In this document: positions 1-8,994 of the stretch, one piece after another
Position numbering within the stretch: the first letter of the stretch is position 1
Layout: each line of letters opens with the position of its first letter
DNA from: Stramonita haemastoma
Lineage: Eukaryota > Mollusca > Gastropoda > Neogastropoda > Muricidae
Assembly: GCA_030674155.1 (NCBI GenBank)
Contig: CM060342.1
Coordinates: 10,234,707-10,267,919, forward strand
Direction: 5' to 3'
Length of the DNA: 33,213 nt
The notes under the pieces: generated by a model
What the model was told of the DNA's origin: nothing
Databases searched by the model: none
Seen by the model: only the letters and a program-made list of their open reading frames with translations
Translations under genes and position numbers: made by a program

Positions 1-158
1 CACACACACACACACACACAACATACACACACACAAGCCCCCCCCCCCCCCCCCCCCCCCCCCTTCCACCCCCCCCCCCCCCCCCCCACCCCCCCCCCCC
101 CCCCCCCCCCCAAGACACACACAAACACACCATTTGCAGGCACAGAAACGCATTACCT
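1..158. repeat. (CA)n and poly-C low-complexity tract
   Basis: CA repeats, then C runs interrupted by ttcca and a. It lies in the intron before the first visible exon. Long C runs are error-prone in long-read assemblies, so their lengths should not be trusted. Confidence 0.9.
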
Positions 159-369
159 CCCTTCTTCCTCCCGTTCTGCCCAACCCAACAAATAAATGTC
201 AACTCCAAAAGCCTGGCTAGTCAGAGGGACAGCTACTTTCTACCTTTCAACCCTCTGGGTACAGAAATAAATGTCTGCCGAGACATGAAATAAATTTTGT
301 AGGATTGGAGAGGGAGTGGAAACTACGCAACTACTTCCTCACATTTTGAAGATGGGGGCAAGAAGGGGG

Positions 370-537
370 TGGGGGAGAGAGACAGATAGAGACAGACAGA
401 GAGAGAGAGAACACTGAACACTGAACAGTTTTAATATGTATATTGGCCTTAGGCCACAATACACAGAGTTTAGGGGGAATGAGGAAAAGACATACAGACC
501 AACAGACAGACAGACTCAGAGAGAGACAGAAAGAGAA

Positions 538-607
<70 letters not shown>

Positions 608-660
608 AGACAGACAGACAGACACAGAGAGAGACACAGAGAGAGACAGAGAGAGAGAGT
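370..660. repeat. (GT)n microsatellite flanked by GACA/GAGA repeats
   Basis: About 32 GT units at 540-605 with cagacagacaga and gagagagaga on both sides. It is intronic. Apparent reading frames through it on both strands are simple-repeat translations. Confidence 0.95.
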
Positions 661-827
661 CAAATGTAGTATTACCAAAGAAATTCTAGATGTTCCACAA
701 AAAGGATACCTGCAATCTAAAGATAAAATACAAATAGATTATTTTCATACATGATTTCTTAATCAGAAACAGCTACAAAAAGTAAAGCAGAAAGATTTAT
801 CATATGTTATGCTCTTTTCCTCTGCAG

Positions 828-884
828 ATCACAAAAGCCTGGCTGAAAGGGACTTTCCAAGAGAAGATTGTCACGATGAATGAG
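828..884 (+). CDS. ABR: ABR/BCR exon a (end of C2 domain)
   Basis: 57-nt exon of 19 codons, phase 0 at both ends. The acceptor is a pyrimidine tract ending tctgcag and the donor is gtgaga. The peptide ends IVTMNE, matching the stretch before the C2-RhoGAP linker in BCR/ABR. It is short and would be easily missed by ORF calling; support comes from phase continuity with the next exon and from homology. Confidence 0.85.
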
Positions 885-911
885 GTGAGAAAGAAACAAT
901 ACATGATGTAG

Positions 912-946
<35 letters not shown>

Positions 947-1813
947 TCTATCTATTTATTTATTTATTTATTATTGATTCTTTTAATCGAGGATAATGGA
1001 ATAAGCACTCATGTGCTGTTTTACTTCCAGTCCCCATGTGTATGCAGTTTTGTCAATTTTGTCATCTGTTTCCACCGGTAAACAATGGCCTCCTCATACA
1101 AAAAGTGGAACAGGATTTAACGCGTGTGCAAGATGTTATGCATTAAGGGCCTTGGTTTATAGTCTCATCCGAAGGACTTTTTGGGAGAGTGGAGTCAGCA
1201 CTGATGTTAACTCCAGGGAAAAATCCCCTCAAACGGAATTCGAACCCATGTTGTAAAATTGCGAGCGCAATGGTTCTGACCACTAGGCTATCCCATCCCC
1301 AAGAATTGAATTGAATTGAATTGAATAAATTTTATTTAAAGAGGGTCATGGCATAAGCAAACATGCTTTTTTACAAGCAGCCCTCCGGGCATAAAAGAAT
1401 CCAAATGCAAGAGGGTTAACTATTAAATATCTTTATGTCTTAAATATCTTTATCGTTATGGTTTGCAGTATTCTTTGGTACTGTCCGTCTGCTACACGGC
1501 CACAGAAAAGACGCTGCGGAGGACCCCGGTGAAGCAGAGTGGGACTGCGGTGTTCGGGGTTCCAATCTTCGCCTGTGCCACCAGGGAGGGCAAAACGGTG
1601 CCCACCATCGTCACCATGTGTGTGCAGGAGGTGGAGAAGAGGGGTACGTTTGGTTAGATGATGGTATGGTGGTGGGGAGAGGGGTGGGGAGGGGAGGTTG
1701 GTGTGTGGTGTGGGTTAGGGGGTGGTGGTGTGGTGGGGTGTGTGACAGGGTAGGGTGCTGTATGGTGTGGTTTGGTGGGGTGCGTGCACGTCTGCATGCC
1801 TGTATGCATGTGT

Positions 1814-1877
<64 letters not shown>

Positions 1878-2623
1878 GTGTGTGTGTGTGTGTGTGTTGT
1901 GTGTGTGTTTTGTGTGTGTGTGTGTTTGTGTGTGTGTGAGTGTGTGTGTGTGTGTGTTTGTGTGTGTGTGTATGTGTGTATGTGTATGTGTGTGCATGTG
2001 TGTGTGTGTGTTTGTGTGTGGTGGTGTGTGTGTATGTGTGTGTATGAGTGTCTGTGTGTTGGGGGTGTGTGTGCACTGTGATGCGGTGGGGTGGGGTGTT
2101 ATAGGATGCAGTGTGGTATGGTGTACGTGTGATAAGGTGGGGCATTGTATGGGTGGGGTGGGATGGGTTGTTATGTGGTGAGGTAGGGTGGTTATGTGAG
2201 GTGTGGTGGAATGTGGGGTGGTGTGTGATGTTGAGTGGTGAGGTGGGGAAGGGTTTCAATCTTGGCATTTTAATCACTACAAGGGTGAACATTGTTGATC
2301 TGAGCTTTAACCATGAATAACATGACAACCCTGACATGGCCTCTGGGATTTGCGGGGGCTTTGAACAATAGGATTGAATTGGATTTAGTTTGGATTTTGG
2401 TACATTTTTCAACCGTGATATTTAAGCCTATTAATGTGTCCAATATCTATTACTTTATTTGTTTTTTTTATTCTATTTGTGAATGGTTGCTTGCATGTAA
2501 CTGATTTGAATGCAAGCACTTCAATTTGTTTGCTTAACAAGATTCAGTGCTATATAAATTTCATTAAAAAAAATATATATTTATTTAATTATTATCATTA
2601 TTATTATTATTATTGTTTATTGT

Positions 2624-2664
<41 letters not shown>

Positions 2665-5600
2665 TCATTATTATTATTATCATTATCATTGTCATTATCA
2701 TTGTTATCATTATTATTATTATTTGCGTGGTTCCAGGAATGAAGGAGACAGGAATATACCGTGTTTCTGGCGTGACGTCAGATGTCCAACGGCTGAAGAA
2801 ATACTTTGATAAAAGTGGGTTGTTTTCCTTATTGGTGTGAGTGAGTGAGTGAGCGAGCAAGCATGTGTGCATGCGTGTGTATGTGCATGCATATGAGCAA
2901 GCTTGCATGCATGTATGTGTGTGTGAGTGAGTGAGTGTGTGTATAGGTGTGTGTATGCGTGCATGTGTGCATGCGTGCATGTGTGCGAGCATGTGTGAGT
3001 GCATTGTATATATACACACATACATACACACACACAAACCCCACCCATCTACTCCTCACCACCACCCACCCACCCACTTACACAAACACAACACAAAACA
3101 CACCACACCACACCACACCACACCAACACAACCCCCCCCCCCCCACCACACACTCACACACACACAACCCCCCCTCCCCCCCCACACCACACCACACAAC
3201 ACCACTCTAAAACCCTCTACTCATCTCCTACACTGACCTGACCCGCAGGTTTGAAGCTCGGGGTGGGCAGCCTGGGGGACATGGACATCCACACAGTGAC
3301 CACCTCCTCAAACTGTACCTCAACTTACCCCCCCCCCCCCCCCCCCCCCCCCCACACACACACGCACACACAACACAACACTAAAACCCTCTACTCATGC
3401 CCCACACTGACCTGACCCGCAGGTTTGAAGCGCGGGGTGGGCAGCCTGGGAGACATGGACATCCACACAGTGACCAGCCTCCTCAAACTGTACCTCAACT
3501 TACCCCCCCCCCCCCCCCCCCCCCCCCCCCCACACCACCACACACACCAACAACAACACTAAAACCCTCTACTCATCTCCTACACTGACCTGACCCGCAG
3601 GTTTGAAGCTCGGGGTGGGCAGCCTGGCAGACATGGACATCCACACAGTGACCAGCCTCGTCAAACTGTACCTCAGGGAGCTGCCAGACCCCGTCTTCAC
3701 CGAAGCCAGCTACCCCAACTTTCTGGATGCCCTCAGTAAGTCAAGTCCAGGTTAAATCCTGTTCCGCTTTTTCGTAAGAGTAGACCATTGTGTGCTGGTG
3801 GGAACAGATGACAACATTTACCCTGTTCCGCTTTTCGTAAGAGTAGGCCATTGTGTGTCGGTGGGAACAGATGACAACATTTACCCTGTTCTGCTTTTCG
3901 TAAGCGTAGGCCATTGTGTGTCGGTGGGAATAGGTGACAATATTTACAAAACTGCGTACACACGGGGACTGGATGTAAAAAAGCATGTGAGTGCTTATTC
4001 CATTATCCTCGATATAAAAGAAAATTTTTTTTTTTAATAAGTCGAGTTAAATCCTGTTCTGCTTTTTGTAAGAGTAGGCCATTGTGTGTCGTTGGGAATG
4101 GATGACAAGATTTACAAAACTGCATACACATGGGGACTGGATGTAAAAAAAAAGCACATGATTGCTCATTCCATTCTCCTCGATATAAAAGAATAAATAA
4201 ATAAATATAAGTCAAGTTAAATCCTGTTCTGTTTTTTTGTAAGAGTAGGCCATTGTATGCCGGTGGGAATAGGTGACAAGATTTACAAAACTGGGTACAC
4301 ACAGGGACTGGATGTATAAAAAGCACATGATTGCTTATTCCATTATCCTCGATATAAAAGAATTATTTTTAAAAAAAGTCAAGTTAAATCCTGTTCTGCT
4401 TTTCGTACGAGTAGGCCATTGTGTGTCAGTGGGAACAGGTGACAATATTTATGAAACTGCATACATATGGGGATTGGATGTTAAAAAAAAAAAGCACATG
4501 AATGCTTATTCCAATATCCTTGATATAAAAGAAAGAAAGAAAGTCCTTGTTTTCCTGTCAAATCTTGTTGGGTGTATGTTAAAAAAAGAAAAGAAAAAAA
4601 GGTTAACCTTTTCCCTACAAATTGCCCACTATTGGGCAACCAGCCACCTCCTACCCCTTCCCTACGTGACACCCACATATGGGCAACAGAAGCGTACAAA
4701 TGAGAACTGTGCATGTGTACAGGGAAAGAGGGGTTCTCTCCCTTAACTTAGGGATAGTGGTAAAGGTAAAGGTGTCCCATAACCTATGTGGTCGTTGGGC
4801 GAGTGAGGTGTTATAGACCTCAGCTTCTCTAGGGGCCAGCATATTGAAGGCGGCGCCCATCTTCTCTCCCTCGCTGCTGTATCTTCCCTGACCCTAAAGA
4901 GGGCAGGTGCCCATTGACAGCTGGGTGAACTGGGGGGGACTGTACTGAAGCCAAGGCATGTGAACGGTCGCCCATCCACTTGGTAACCTCGCTCATTGCT
5001 GCTTAACCTTAGCTTGGGGGAAAAGCGTCTGCTCTGACCACTGAGCTATCCCGTCCCCTCCCTGGAGTGAATGTAGCCCAGCTGAACACTCTCCCCCATG
5101 GGGTATGTATGCTGGGGTGTCTTTCAGTAGCAATGCCACCTTTCTGTGATAGAAATGTCCTCTTTTCTATCCCTCTCTCAATCACCAAAAATTGGAATGC
5201 AGCTTCATGAATAGTGGGTAAGAATGGTTGATTACGCAAAATTTCACCGTTTGGTGAACCTCGGGGCTCTAACTGATGAATGAAAAAAAATAACTTCCCT
5301 CTCTTTGTTCCTGTTCCAGGGGGGGGTGGATAGCCTAGTGGTCAGAACATTGCGCTGGCAATTTGAAGACCCGGGTTCGAGTCCGGTCGAGGAAATTTTC
5401 TTCCTGGAGTTAACATCAGTGCTGACTCCACTCTCCCCTAAAGTCCTTCGGATGAGACTTTAAACCGAGGCCCCGTGTGCGAATGCACGCAGAACATCTT
5501 GCGCACACGTTAAATCCTGTTCCGCTTTTCGTAAGAGTAGGCCATCGTGTGCCGGTTGGAACAGATGACAATATTTACAAAACTGCATGCACACGGGGAC

Positions 5601-6816
5601 CGGATGAAAAAAAGCACATGATTGCTTATTCTGTTATCCTCGCTATAAAAGAATAAATAAATAAATAAATAAATGTATTTTTCCTTACTTTTCGATCCTC
5701 ACTCTTTTTTTTCTTTTTATCCTCTCTCTCTCTTGCTTGTTTTTATTTTCTTTTTCACAGACTTTGTCCCAATAGTTTTTTTGTGGCCAATATTGTTTTG
5801 TTCTGATTTGTCCCTCACCTCTTTTCCCCCTTCTCCACCCCACCCCTACCCCCCCTCCCTCCCAGGTACTGTGCTGCAGGTGATAATCAATCATCATTAT
5901 GGTTCGTGTTTGTGTTTGTTTGTGTGTACAGAACTGTCGGACAAGGAAGGGAAGGAGAAGTGCATGCTGTCTCTCTTCTACAACCTACCTGACATCAACT
6001 ACTACACGGCCGTCTACATGCTGGAACACCTGCTGAGGTGTGTACCTGACAGGACAAGACACGATATGGTAGACATGACAGTGATGGTGATAGTAGTAGT
6101 AATAATGATGATAATGATAGTACTACTACTTCTGTTGCTGCTGCTTCTACTAACAACAATAAGGATGGTGGTGATAACAACATCATTAATAATAATAGTA
6201 ATGATGATGATGATGATGATGGTAATAATTAACAATAATGATGATGATAAAAACAGTTTTTAAAAAATGATAGTAAAATATAATAATAATAATGATGATG
6301 ATGATGGTAATAATGATGATGATGGAAAATAAATAATGATAGTAACAATATAATAATCATCATCATCATAATCATCATGATGATGATGATTATAACAATT
6401 ACAATGATAGTAATAATAAAAATTATACTACTACTACTACTACTTATAATGATGATAATGATAGATGATGATGATGATGATAATAAAAGTTATGATGATC
6501 ATTATGATGATAACAACAACTAGATCTATAATAATAATAACAACAACAACAACAACGCATGTATATGTATATATCTACCCCACAACACAGGATATCTCGC
6601 TGCGAAGCGGACAACAAGATGAGCATCCACAACCTGTCCACCATCTTTGGGCCGACCCTGCTGGCTCCAGCTCCGGAGAAAATGGCCATCAGCGTGGCGG
6701 AGCTCATGACCCTAGGGGCAGAGCACTGCATGAAGCAGTCCCAGGTCATCTTCTTCTATCTTGGACTTATGACCCGAGGGGTCAGCTTGAGGAGATCGTC
6801 GGCAGCTGATTTGTAG
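828..6816 (+). CDS. ABR: BCR/ABR-family Rho GTPase-activating protein, C-terminal part (six exons, 5' end outside window)
   Basis: Spliced from 828-884, 1469-1643, 2737-2814, 3601-3735, 5932-6037 and 6591-6816. All junctions are AG/GT, phases agree, and the product is 258 residues plus TAG. Residues 1-19 (AWLKGTF..IVTMNE) resemble the last strands of the BCR/ABR C2 domain (WQRTVIAMN in human BCR, from memory). Residues about 48-258 form the RhoGAP domain: [21 protein letters not shown], the arginine finger R86 in GIYRVSG, K125 and R129 in [12 protein letters not shown], and N198 in [12 protein letters not shown]. This family stimulates GTP hydrolysis by Rac and Cdc42 at membranes and the cytoskeleton. 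The DH-PH part expected upstream is not in the window. The end (SSAADL) lacks the STEV PDZ ligand of human BCR. Invertebrates often have one gene for both vertebrate paralogues, so ABR versus BCR is arbitrary. Family call is firm. Confidence 0.93.
975..1300 (-). mobile_element. tRNA-derived SINE, family A, near full length
   Basis: On the minus strand it starts with a tRNA-like head (GGGATAGCCTAGTGGTCAG, the A-box region; GGGTTCGAATTCC at 1235-1247, the B box). A core with GGATGAGACTATAAACC follows, then the family body (GTTCCACTTTTTGTATGAGG) and a tail near tcgaggataatggaataag. The preceding (TTTA)n at 910-973 is its 3' (TAAA)n tail. These are Pol III promoter elements of a retroposon, not a tRNA gene. 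It lies in the intron between exons a and b. Confidence 0.85.
1301..1410. repeat. (TTGAA)n and attached dispersed-repeat-like segment
   Basis: Directly follows the SINE head: ttgaattgaattgaa, then taaattttatttaaagaggg with a SINE-like 'catggcataagcaaacatg' stretch. It looks like the 3' end of another retroposon, but I have no second copy here to confirm it. Confidence 0.45.
1469..1643 (+). CDS. ABR: ABR/BCR exon b (C2-RhoGAP linker and start of RhoGAP)
   Basis: 175-nt exon, phase 0 in and phase 1 out, acceptor gtttgcag and donor gtacgt. It encodes residues 20-77: a linker with [10 protein letters not shown], then AVFGVPI and [16 protein letters not shown], equivalent to the FGVKI and VPYIVRQCVEEIERRG blocks of human BCR. 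GT-repeat intron sequence starts within a few bases of the donor. Confidence 0.92.
1644..2250. repeat. GT-rich intronic tract
   Basis: G/T-only sequence begins at the exon b donor and becomes (GT)n at about 1810-2080 with tatg, tttg and ggtg interruptions. Degenerate flanks suggest an old, expanded microsatellite. Confidence 0.9.
2490..2725. repeat. Retroposon-like 3' end with (ATT)n and (AGT)n tracts
   Basis: The sequence gtgctatataaatttcatt at about 2549 resembles the gcgctatataaatt element at 30059 and is followed by A-rich sequence, (ATT)n, (AGT)n at 2624-2663, then (ATT/ATC)n running to the exon c acceptor. A tRNA-less retroposon end with a trinucleotide tail is the best guess. Confidence 0.55.
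2737..2814 (+). CDS. ABR: ABR/BCR exon c (arginine-finger exon)
   Basis: 78-nt exon, phase 1 in and 1 out, acceptor gttccag and donor gtgggt. It encodes [11 protein letters not shown] followed by [14 protein letters not shown]. The arginine of GIYRVSG is the catalytic arginine finger of RhoGAP domains. The acceptor lies just after a long (ATT)n/(AGT)n tract, so its polypyrimidine tract is unusually poor. Confidence 0.93.
2838..3206. repeat. Mixed simple repeats (GAGT, GCAT, GT, CA, C runs)
   Basis: The intron between exon c and the exon d duplications consists of tgagtgagtgag, gtgcatgcgt variants, then CA-rich and C-rich sequence. No gene signal. Confidence 0.9.
3249..3329 (+). pseudogene. 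Truncated duplicate of ABR exon d, copy A
   Basis: Follows an intact ctgacctgacccgcag acceptor and matches the first ~80 nt of exon d. One G is missing relative to the other copies (gtgaccacctcc versus gtgaccagcctcc), which shifts the frame. After tgtacctca it changes to acttac and a poly-C run, with no donor site. If spliced in it would disrupt the protein. Confidence 0.85.
3421..3502 (+). pseudogene. Truncated duplicate of ABR exon d, copy B
   Basis: Second near-copy of the start of exon d after an identical acceptor. It stays in frame and reads [20 protein letters not shown], with a Leu-to-Arg change at its third residue. Like copy A it ends at tgtacctcaacttac followed by poly-C, has no donor, and lacks the ELPDP segment, so it cannot replace exon d. 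Confidence 0.85.
3601..3735 (+). CDS. ABR: ABR/BCR exon d (RhoGAP core, intact copy)
   Basis: 135-nt exon, phase 1 in and 1 out, acceptor ctgacccgcag and canonical donor gtaagt. It encodes [19 protein letters not shown] then [21 protein letters not shown]125 and R129 of KLYLRELP are conserved RhoGAP residues that support the arginine finger and contact the GTPase. Two truncated near-copies of its first part, each with its own acceptor, lie upstream at 3249 and 3421; only this copy continues into the ELPDP motif and has a donor. Confidence 0.95.
3750..4545 (+). repeat. Tandem array of SINE family A 3' halves
   Basis: Starts 15 bp after the exon d donor. A segment reading cctgttccgcttttcg recurs at 3758, 3822 and 3885 (63-64 bp spacing), and the third runs on to the SINE 3' end (atcctcgatataaaagaa). 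Three further 3' halves start with gttaaatcctgttctg near 4045, 4215 and 4383, each ending in the same tail and an A-rich spacer (about 168-170 bp spacing). None has a tRNA head, so amplification was by duplication, not retroposition. Confidence 0.85.
4757..4995 (+). repeat. Dispersed repeat family B (copy 1)
   Basis: Contains ggtgtcccataacctatgtg, gacctcagcttctctagggg and ggcggcgcccatct. These recur at 17183 and 32554. No coding potential; probably a non-autonomous retroposon. It is followed at about 5020-5057 by a minus-strand tRNA-like head (complement of gaccactgagctatcccg). Confidence 0.75.
5075..5290 (+). repeat. Dispersed repeat family E (copy 1)
   Basis: Ends with cgtttggtgaacctcggggc and tctaactgatgaatgaaa. 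Related ends occur at 7840 (minus), 26225 and 31600. Identity with a named element cannot be settled by eye. Confidence 0.6.
5321..5674 (+). mobile_element. tRNA-derived SINE, family A, full length, well preserved
   Basis: Head ggatagcctagtggtcag (A box), B box ggttcgagtcc at 5374-5384, core gtccttcggatgagacttta, body ttccgcttttcgtaagagta, end tataaaagaataaataaata. The body from about 5393 is nearly identical (about four differences by eye over ~270 bp) to 24280-24562. It lies in the intron between exons d and e. A G run precedes the head. Confidence 0.92.
5932..6037 (+). CDS. ABR: ABR/BCR exon e (RhoGAP middle)
   Basis: 106-nt exon, phase 1 in and 2 out, acceptor tgtgtacag and donor gtgtgt. 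It encodes [20 protein letters not shown] and [14 protein letters not shown], matching the SDPVAKESCMLNLLLSLPEAN and FLLDHLKRV region of human BCR. An alternative donor two bases later is possible but would break the frame with exon f. Confidence 0.92.
6050..6560. repeat. Trinucleotide-rich tract (GAT, AAT, ACT, AAC)
   Basis: About 500 bp of imperfect trinucleotides, changing from (ATG/GTA)n to (AAT)n to (CAT)n to (ACA)n. It fills the whole intron between exons e and f. Confidence 0.9.
6591..6816 (+). CDS. ABR: ABR/BCR terminal coding exon f
   Basis: 226 nt from acceptor acaacacag to stop TAG at 6814-6816. It encodes [19 protein letters not shown], with the conserved N198 of the GTPase-binding face, then a helix ending [12 protein letters not shown] and a short tail with [10 protein letters not shown]. 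The insert between FGPTLL and the last helix is shorter than in vertebrate BCR. A GT-rich tract starts about 20 bases after the stop. Confidence 0.94.
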
Positions 6817-7051
6817 ATTGTTTTTTGGGGGGTTGGGATGGGGGGGGTGTGAGGGGGGTTGGGGTGGTGTGGGGGTGTGTAGGGAGAATTGTGTAGGTGG
6901 GTGTTGATGAAAAGTGTGTGTGTGTGGGGGGGGGGGTTGTGTGTTTTGGTGTGTGTGTGTGAAAAGTAAGTGAGTGAGTGAGAGTGTGTGTGTGTGTGTG
7001 TTGATGAAAAAGGGTTTTTTTTGTGCGTGTGTGTGTGTTGAAAAGTAAGTG

Positions 7052-7102
<51 letters not shown>

Positions 7103-7115
7103 GTGTGTTGATAAA

Positions 7116-7166
<51 letters not shown>

Positions 7167-7192
7167 GATGAGAGTGTGTGTATGTGTGTGTG

Positions 7193-7235
<43 letters not shown>

Positions 7236-7270
7236 GTTGTGTGTGTGTGTGTTGTTGTGTGTGTGTTGTG

Positions 7271-7311
<41 letters not shown>

Positions 7312-7360
7312 CTCTGTGTGTGTGTGTTCCTCTTGTGTGTGTGTTGTGTGTGTGTGTGTG

Positions 7361-7395
<35 letters not shown>

Positions 7396-7453
7396 ATGAA
7401 AAGGTTTTGTGTGTGTGTGCTTGTGTGTGTGTGTGCGTTTGCGTGTGTCTGTC

Positions 7454-7492
<39 letters not shown>

Positions 7493-7500
7493 ACTAGGAT
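6817..7500. repeat. ABR 3' UTR or flank dominated by G runs and a long (GT)n tract
   Basis: Starts right after the stop codon with tttttggggggttggg-type sequence, then about 540 bp of (GT)n broken by gatgaaaag and ttg. If the mRNA extends into it, the 3' UTR would be GU-rich. No convincing polyadenylation signal could be assigned. Confidence 0.85.
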
Positions 7501-8150
7501 GTGCATTGAGGGGTTTACTGTGTGTGCATTCATAAATGCACCAAAAAGTAATGCAAAAAAAAAGCAGAAACTGTAGAAAGTGTGGAAAAAGACTCACATT
7601 GAGAGACAAAATCCTTGAGACATTTGTTTTTTTCTTGTTCAAGTCTTTTTTGTGCAGGTATGAAAAATGTCCTGCATGAGGGAGATTTCTGATTTCTGTG
7701 TTAATATTGTATTTATTTTCATCAGTCACGTTTTCTTGTTGCCATAAAATCAAAGTTATATACATATATATGTATATATGTGTTATATATATATATATAT
7801 GTATATTATGTTTTTTGTTTTTTTTCTGTTCCTTGGCTAGAGCTCCAAGGTTCACTAATGGTGAACATTTTTTGCGCATGCAGCCGTTCTTGCACACCGT
7901 TTAGGTAGCCACATTTTGACTTCAGGGGAAAGAAGTATAGTATGAGTTTGTGTGTGGTTTTCAGAGTTGTTTATTTCTGTTCATGTGTTCAGTGTTTTAT
8001 AGTATGAGTTTGTGTGTGGTTTTCAGAGTTGTTTATTTCAGTTGATGTGTTCAGTGTTCAGCATTAGAAAGTTTATCTTGTACATTGCAGAAAATCAAAA
8101 CCTTTTTTTTCTTTTTATAACAACATACAGTGAACTGTGTGTGTGTGTAG
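7501..8150. other. AT-rich 3' flank with a 62-bp tandem duplication and a family E end
   Basis: Holds (TA)n near 7757-7806 and a minus-strand family E end at about 7838-7895 (ggctagagctccaaggttca). Positions 7936-7997 and 7998-8059 are a direct duplication reading tatagtatgagtttgtgtgt, with few differences. No gene seen; it may be ABR 3' UTR. Confidence 0.65.
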
Positions 8151-8162
8151 GTGGAGGGGTTG

Positions 8163-8197
<35 letters not shown>

Positions 8198-8410
8198 TAT
8201 GTACATACATACGTTGGTACATACATTCATATGTGTTTGTGCCCACACCCGATGCACGTGTCTGCTCACATTCATGCATAGATGGTAGCTTGTACACATG
8301 TTTATACCTCTGTTAACATGTATGTACATATGAATTTTGCAAATTGATCTGTGTATGTAGATAGCATAGAATGTGATCTGCTCATCCTTTGCTCTTTGGC
8401 AAGCTGTAGT

Positions 8411-8625
8411 TGGGCGTTCCCGAGCTTAACGCCCTGGGGTTCACCCAGAATAGGCACCCTGACTCACTCATCCCACCTAAGGAATCACTATGAGATTGAA
8501 ATTGCACAATGAGAGAGAAGTTTGTGTCGAGGACTCTTTCCCAAGTACCTCACCACATAGGCAGCCATATCCACCTTCAGAGGATTTTTGTTGTTTCTCC
8601 TGTAAAGGAGTGTGCAGGTTGTTAG
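8411..8625 (+). repeat. Dispersed repeat family C (copy 1)
   Basis: Shares cccagaat, tcactcatcccacct, gagattgaaattgcaca and cataggcagccata with 21250-21432 in the same order and spacing. No ORF. Two copies in one window make it a dispersed repeat; its class is unknown. Confidence 0.8.
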
Positions 8626-8630
8626 GGTAA

Positions 8631-8966
8631 GAGTTTGGCCATGGCTGAAGACAATCTCAACATGGCGTTTTATAGCATAACAATAATTATGTTGATATAG
8701 GTCTTGGCACTAAGAGCTTTGTCATGGCTGAAGACAATCTCAACATAACAGTTTTATAGCATAACAATAATTATGTTGATATAGGTCTTGGCACTAAGAG
8801 TTTGGCCATGGCTGAAGACAATCTCAACATAACAGTTTTTATAGCATAACAATAATTATGTTGATATAGGTCTTGGCACTAAGAGCTTTGTCATGGCTGA
8901 AGACAATCTCAACATAACAGTTTTATAGCATAACAATAATTATGTTGATATAGGTCTTGGCACTTT
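8631..8966 (+). repeat. Tandem repeat, four copies of ~84 bp in alternating A-B-A-B form
   Basis: Copies begin at 8631, 8714, 8798 and 8883. Copies 1 and 3 start gagtttggccatggctgaag; copies 2 and 4 start gagctttgtcatggctgaag. The alternation implies duplication of a two-unit block. A diverged single relative lies at 15598-15710. Confidence 0.93.
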
Positions 8967-8994
8967 AGCTTACATCAGTAACTGACACAGCTTT

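Larger units (their letters stand above)
3207..3600 (+). repeat. Tandem duplication (174-178 bp unit) covering exon d acceptor and 5' half
   Basis: The intron segment beginning ctaaaaccctctactcat recurs at 3207, 3381 and 3559, each time followed by the same acceptor and exon start. Units A and B are closed by poly-C and CA-rich sequence; unit C opens into the real exon. The duplicated segment ends at the same exon base in A and B, which suggests one truncated unit was copied again. Confidence 0.88.

Noticed and set aside
331..754. Open frames through (GT/CA)n tracts giving Val-Cys or Thr-His repeats, here and in many other places
   Set aside because: Dinucleotide repeats have no stop codons in most frames; the peptides are pure repeat translation without splice sites or conserved sequence.
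5321..5395. A functional tRNA gene at the A/B-box sequences (also at 975-1300, 15083 and 20650)
   Set aside because: The tRNA-like heads continue into the same SINE body each time, and I see no complete cloverleaf with acceptor pairing.
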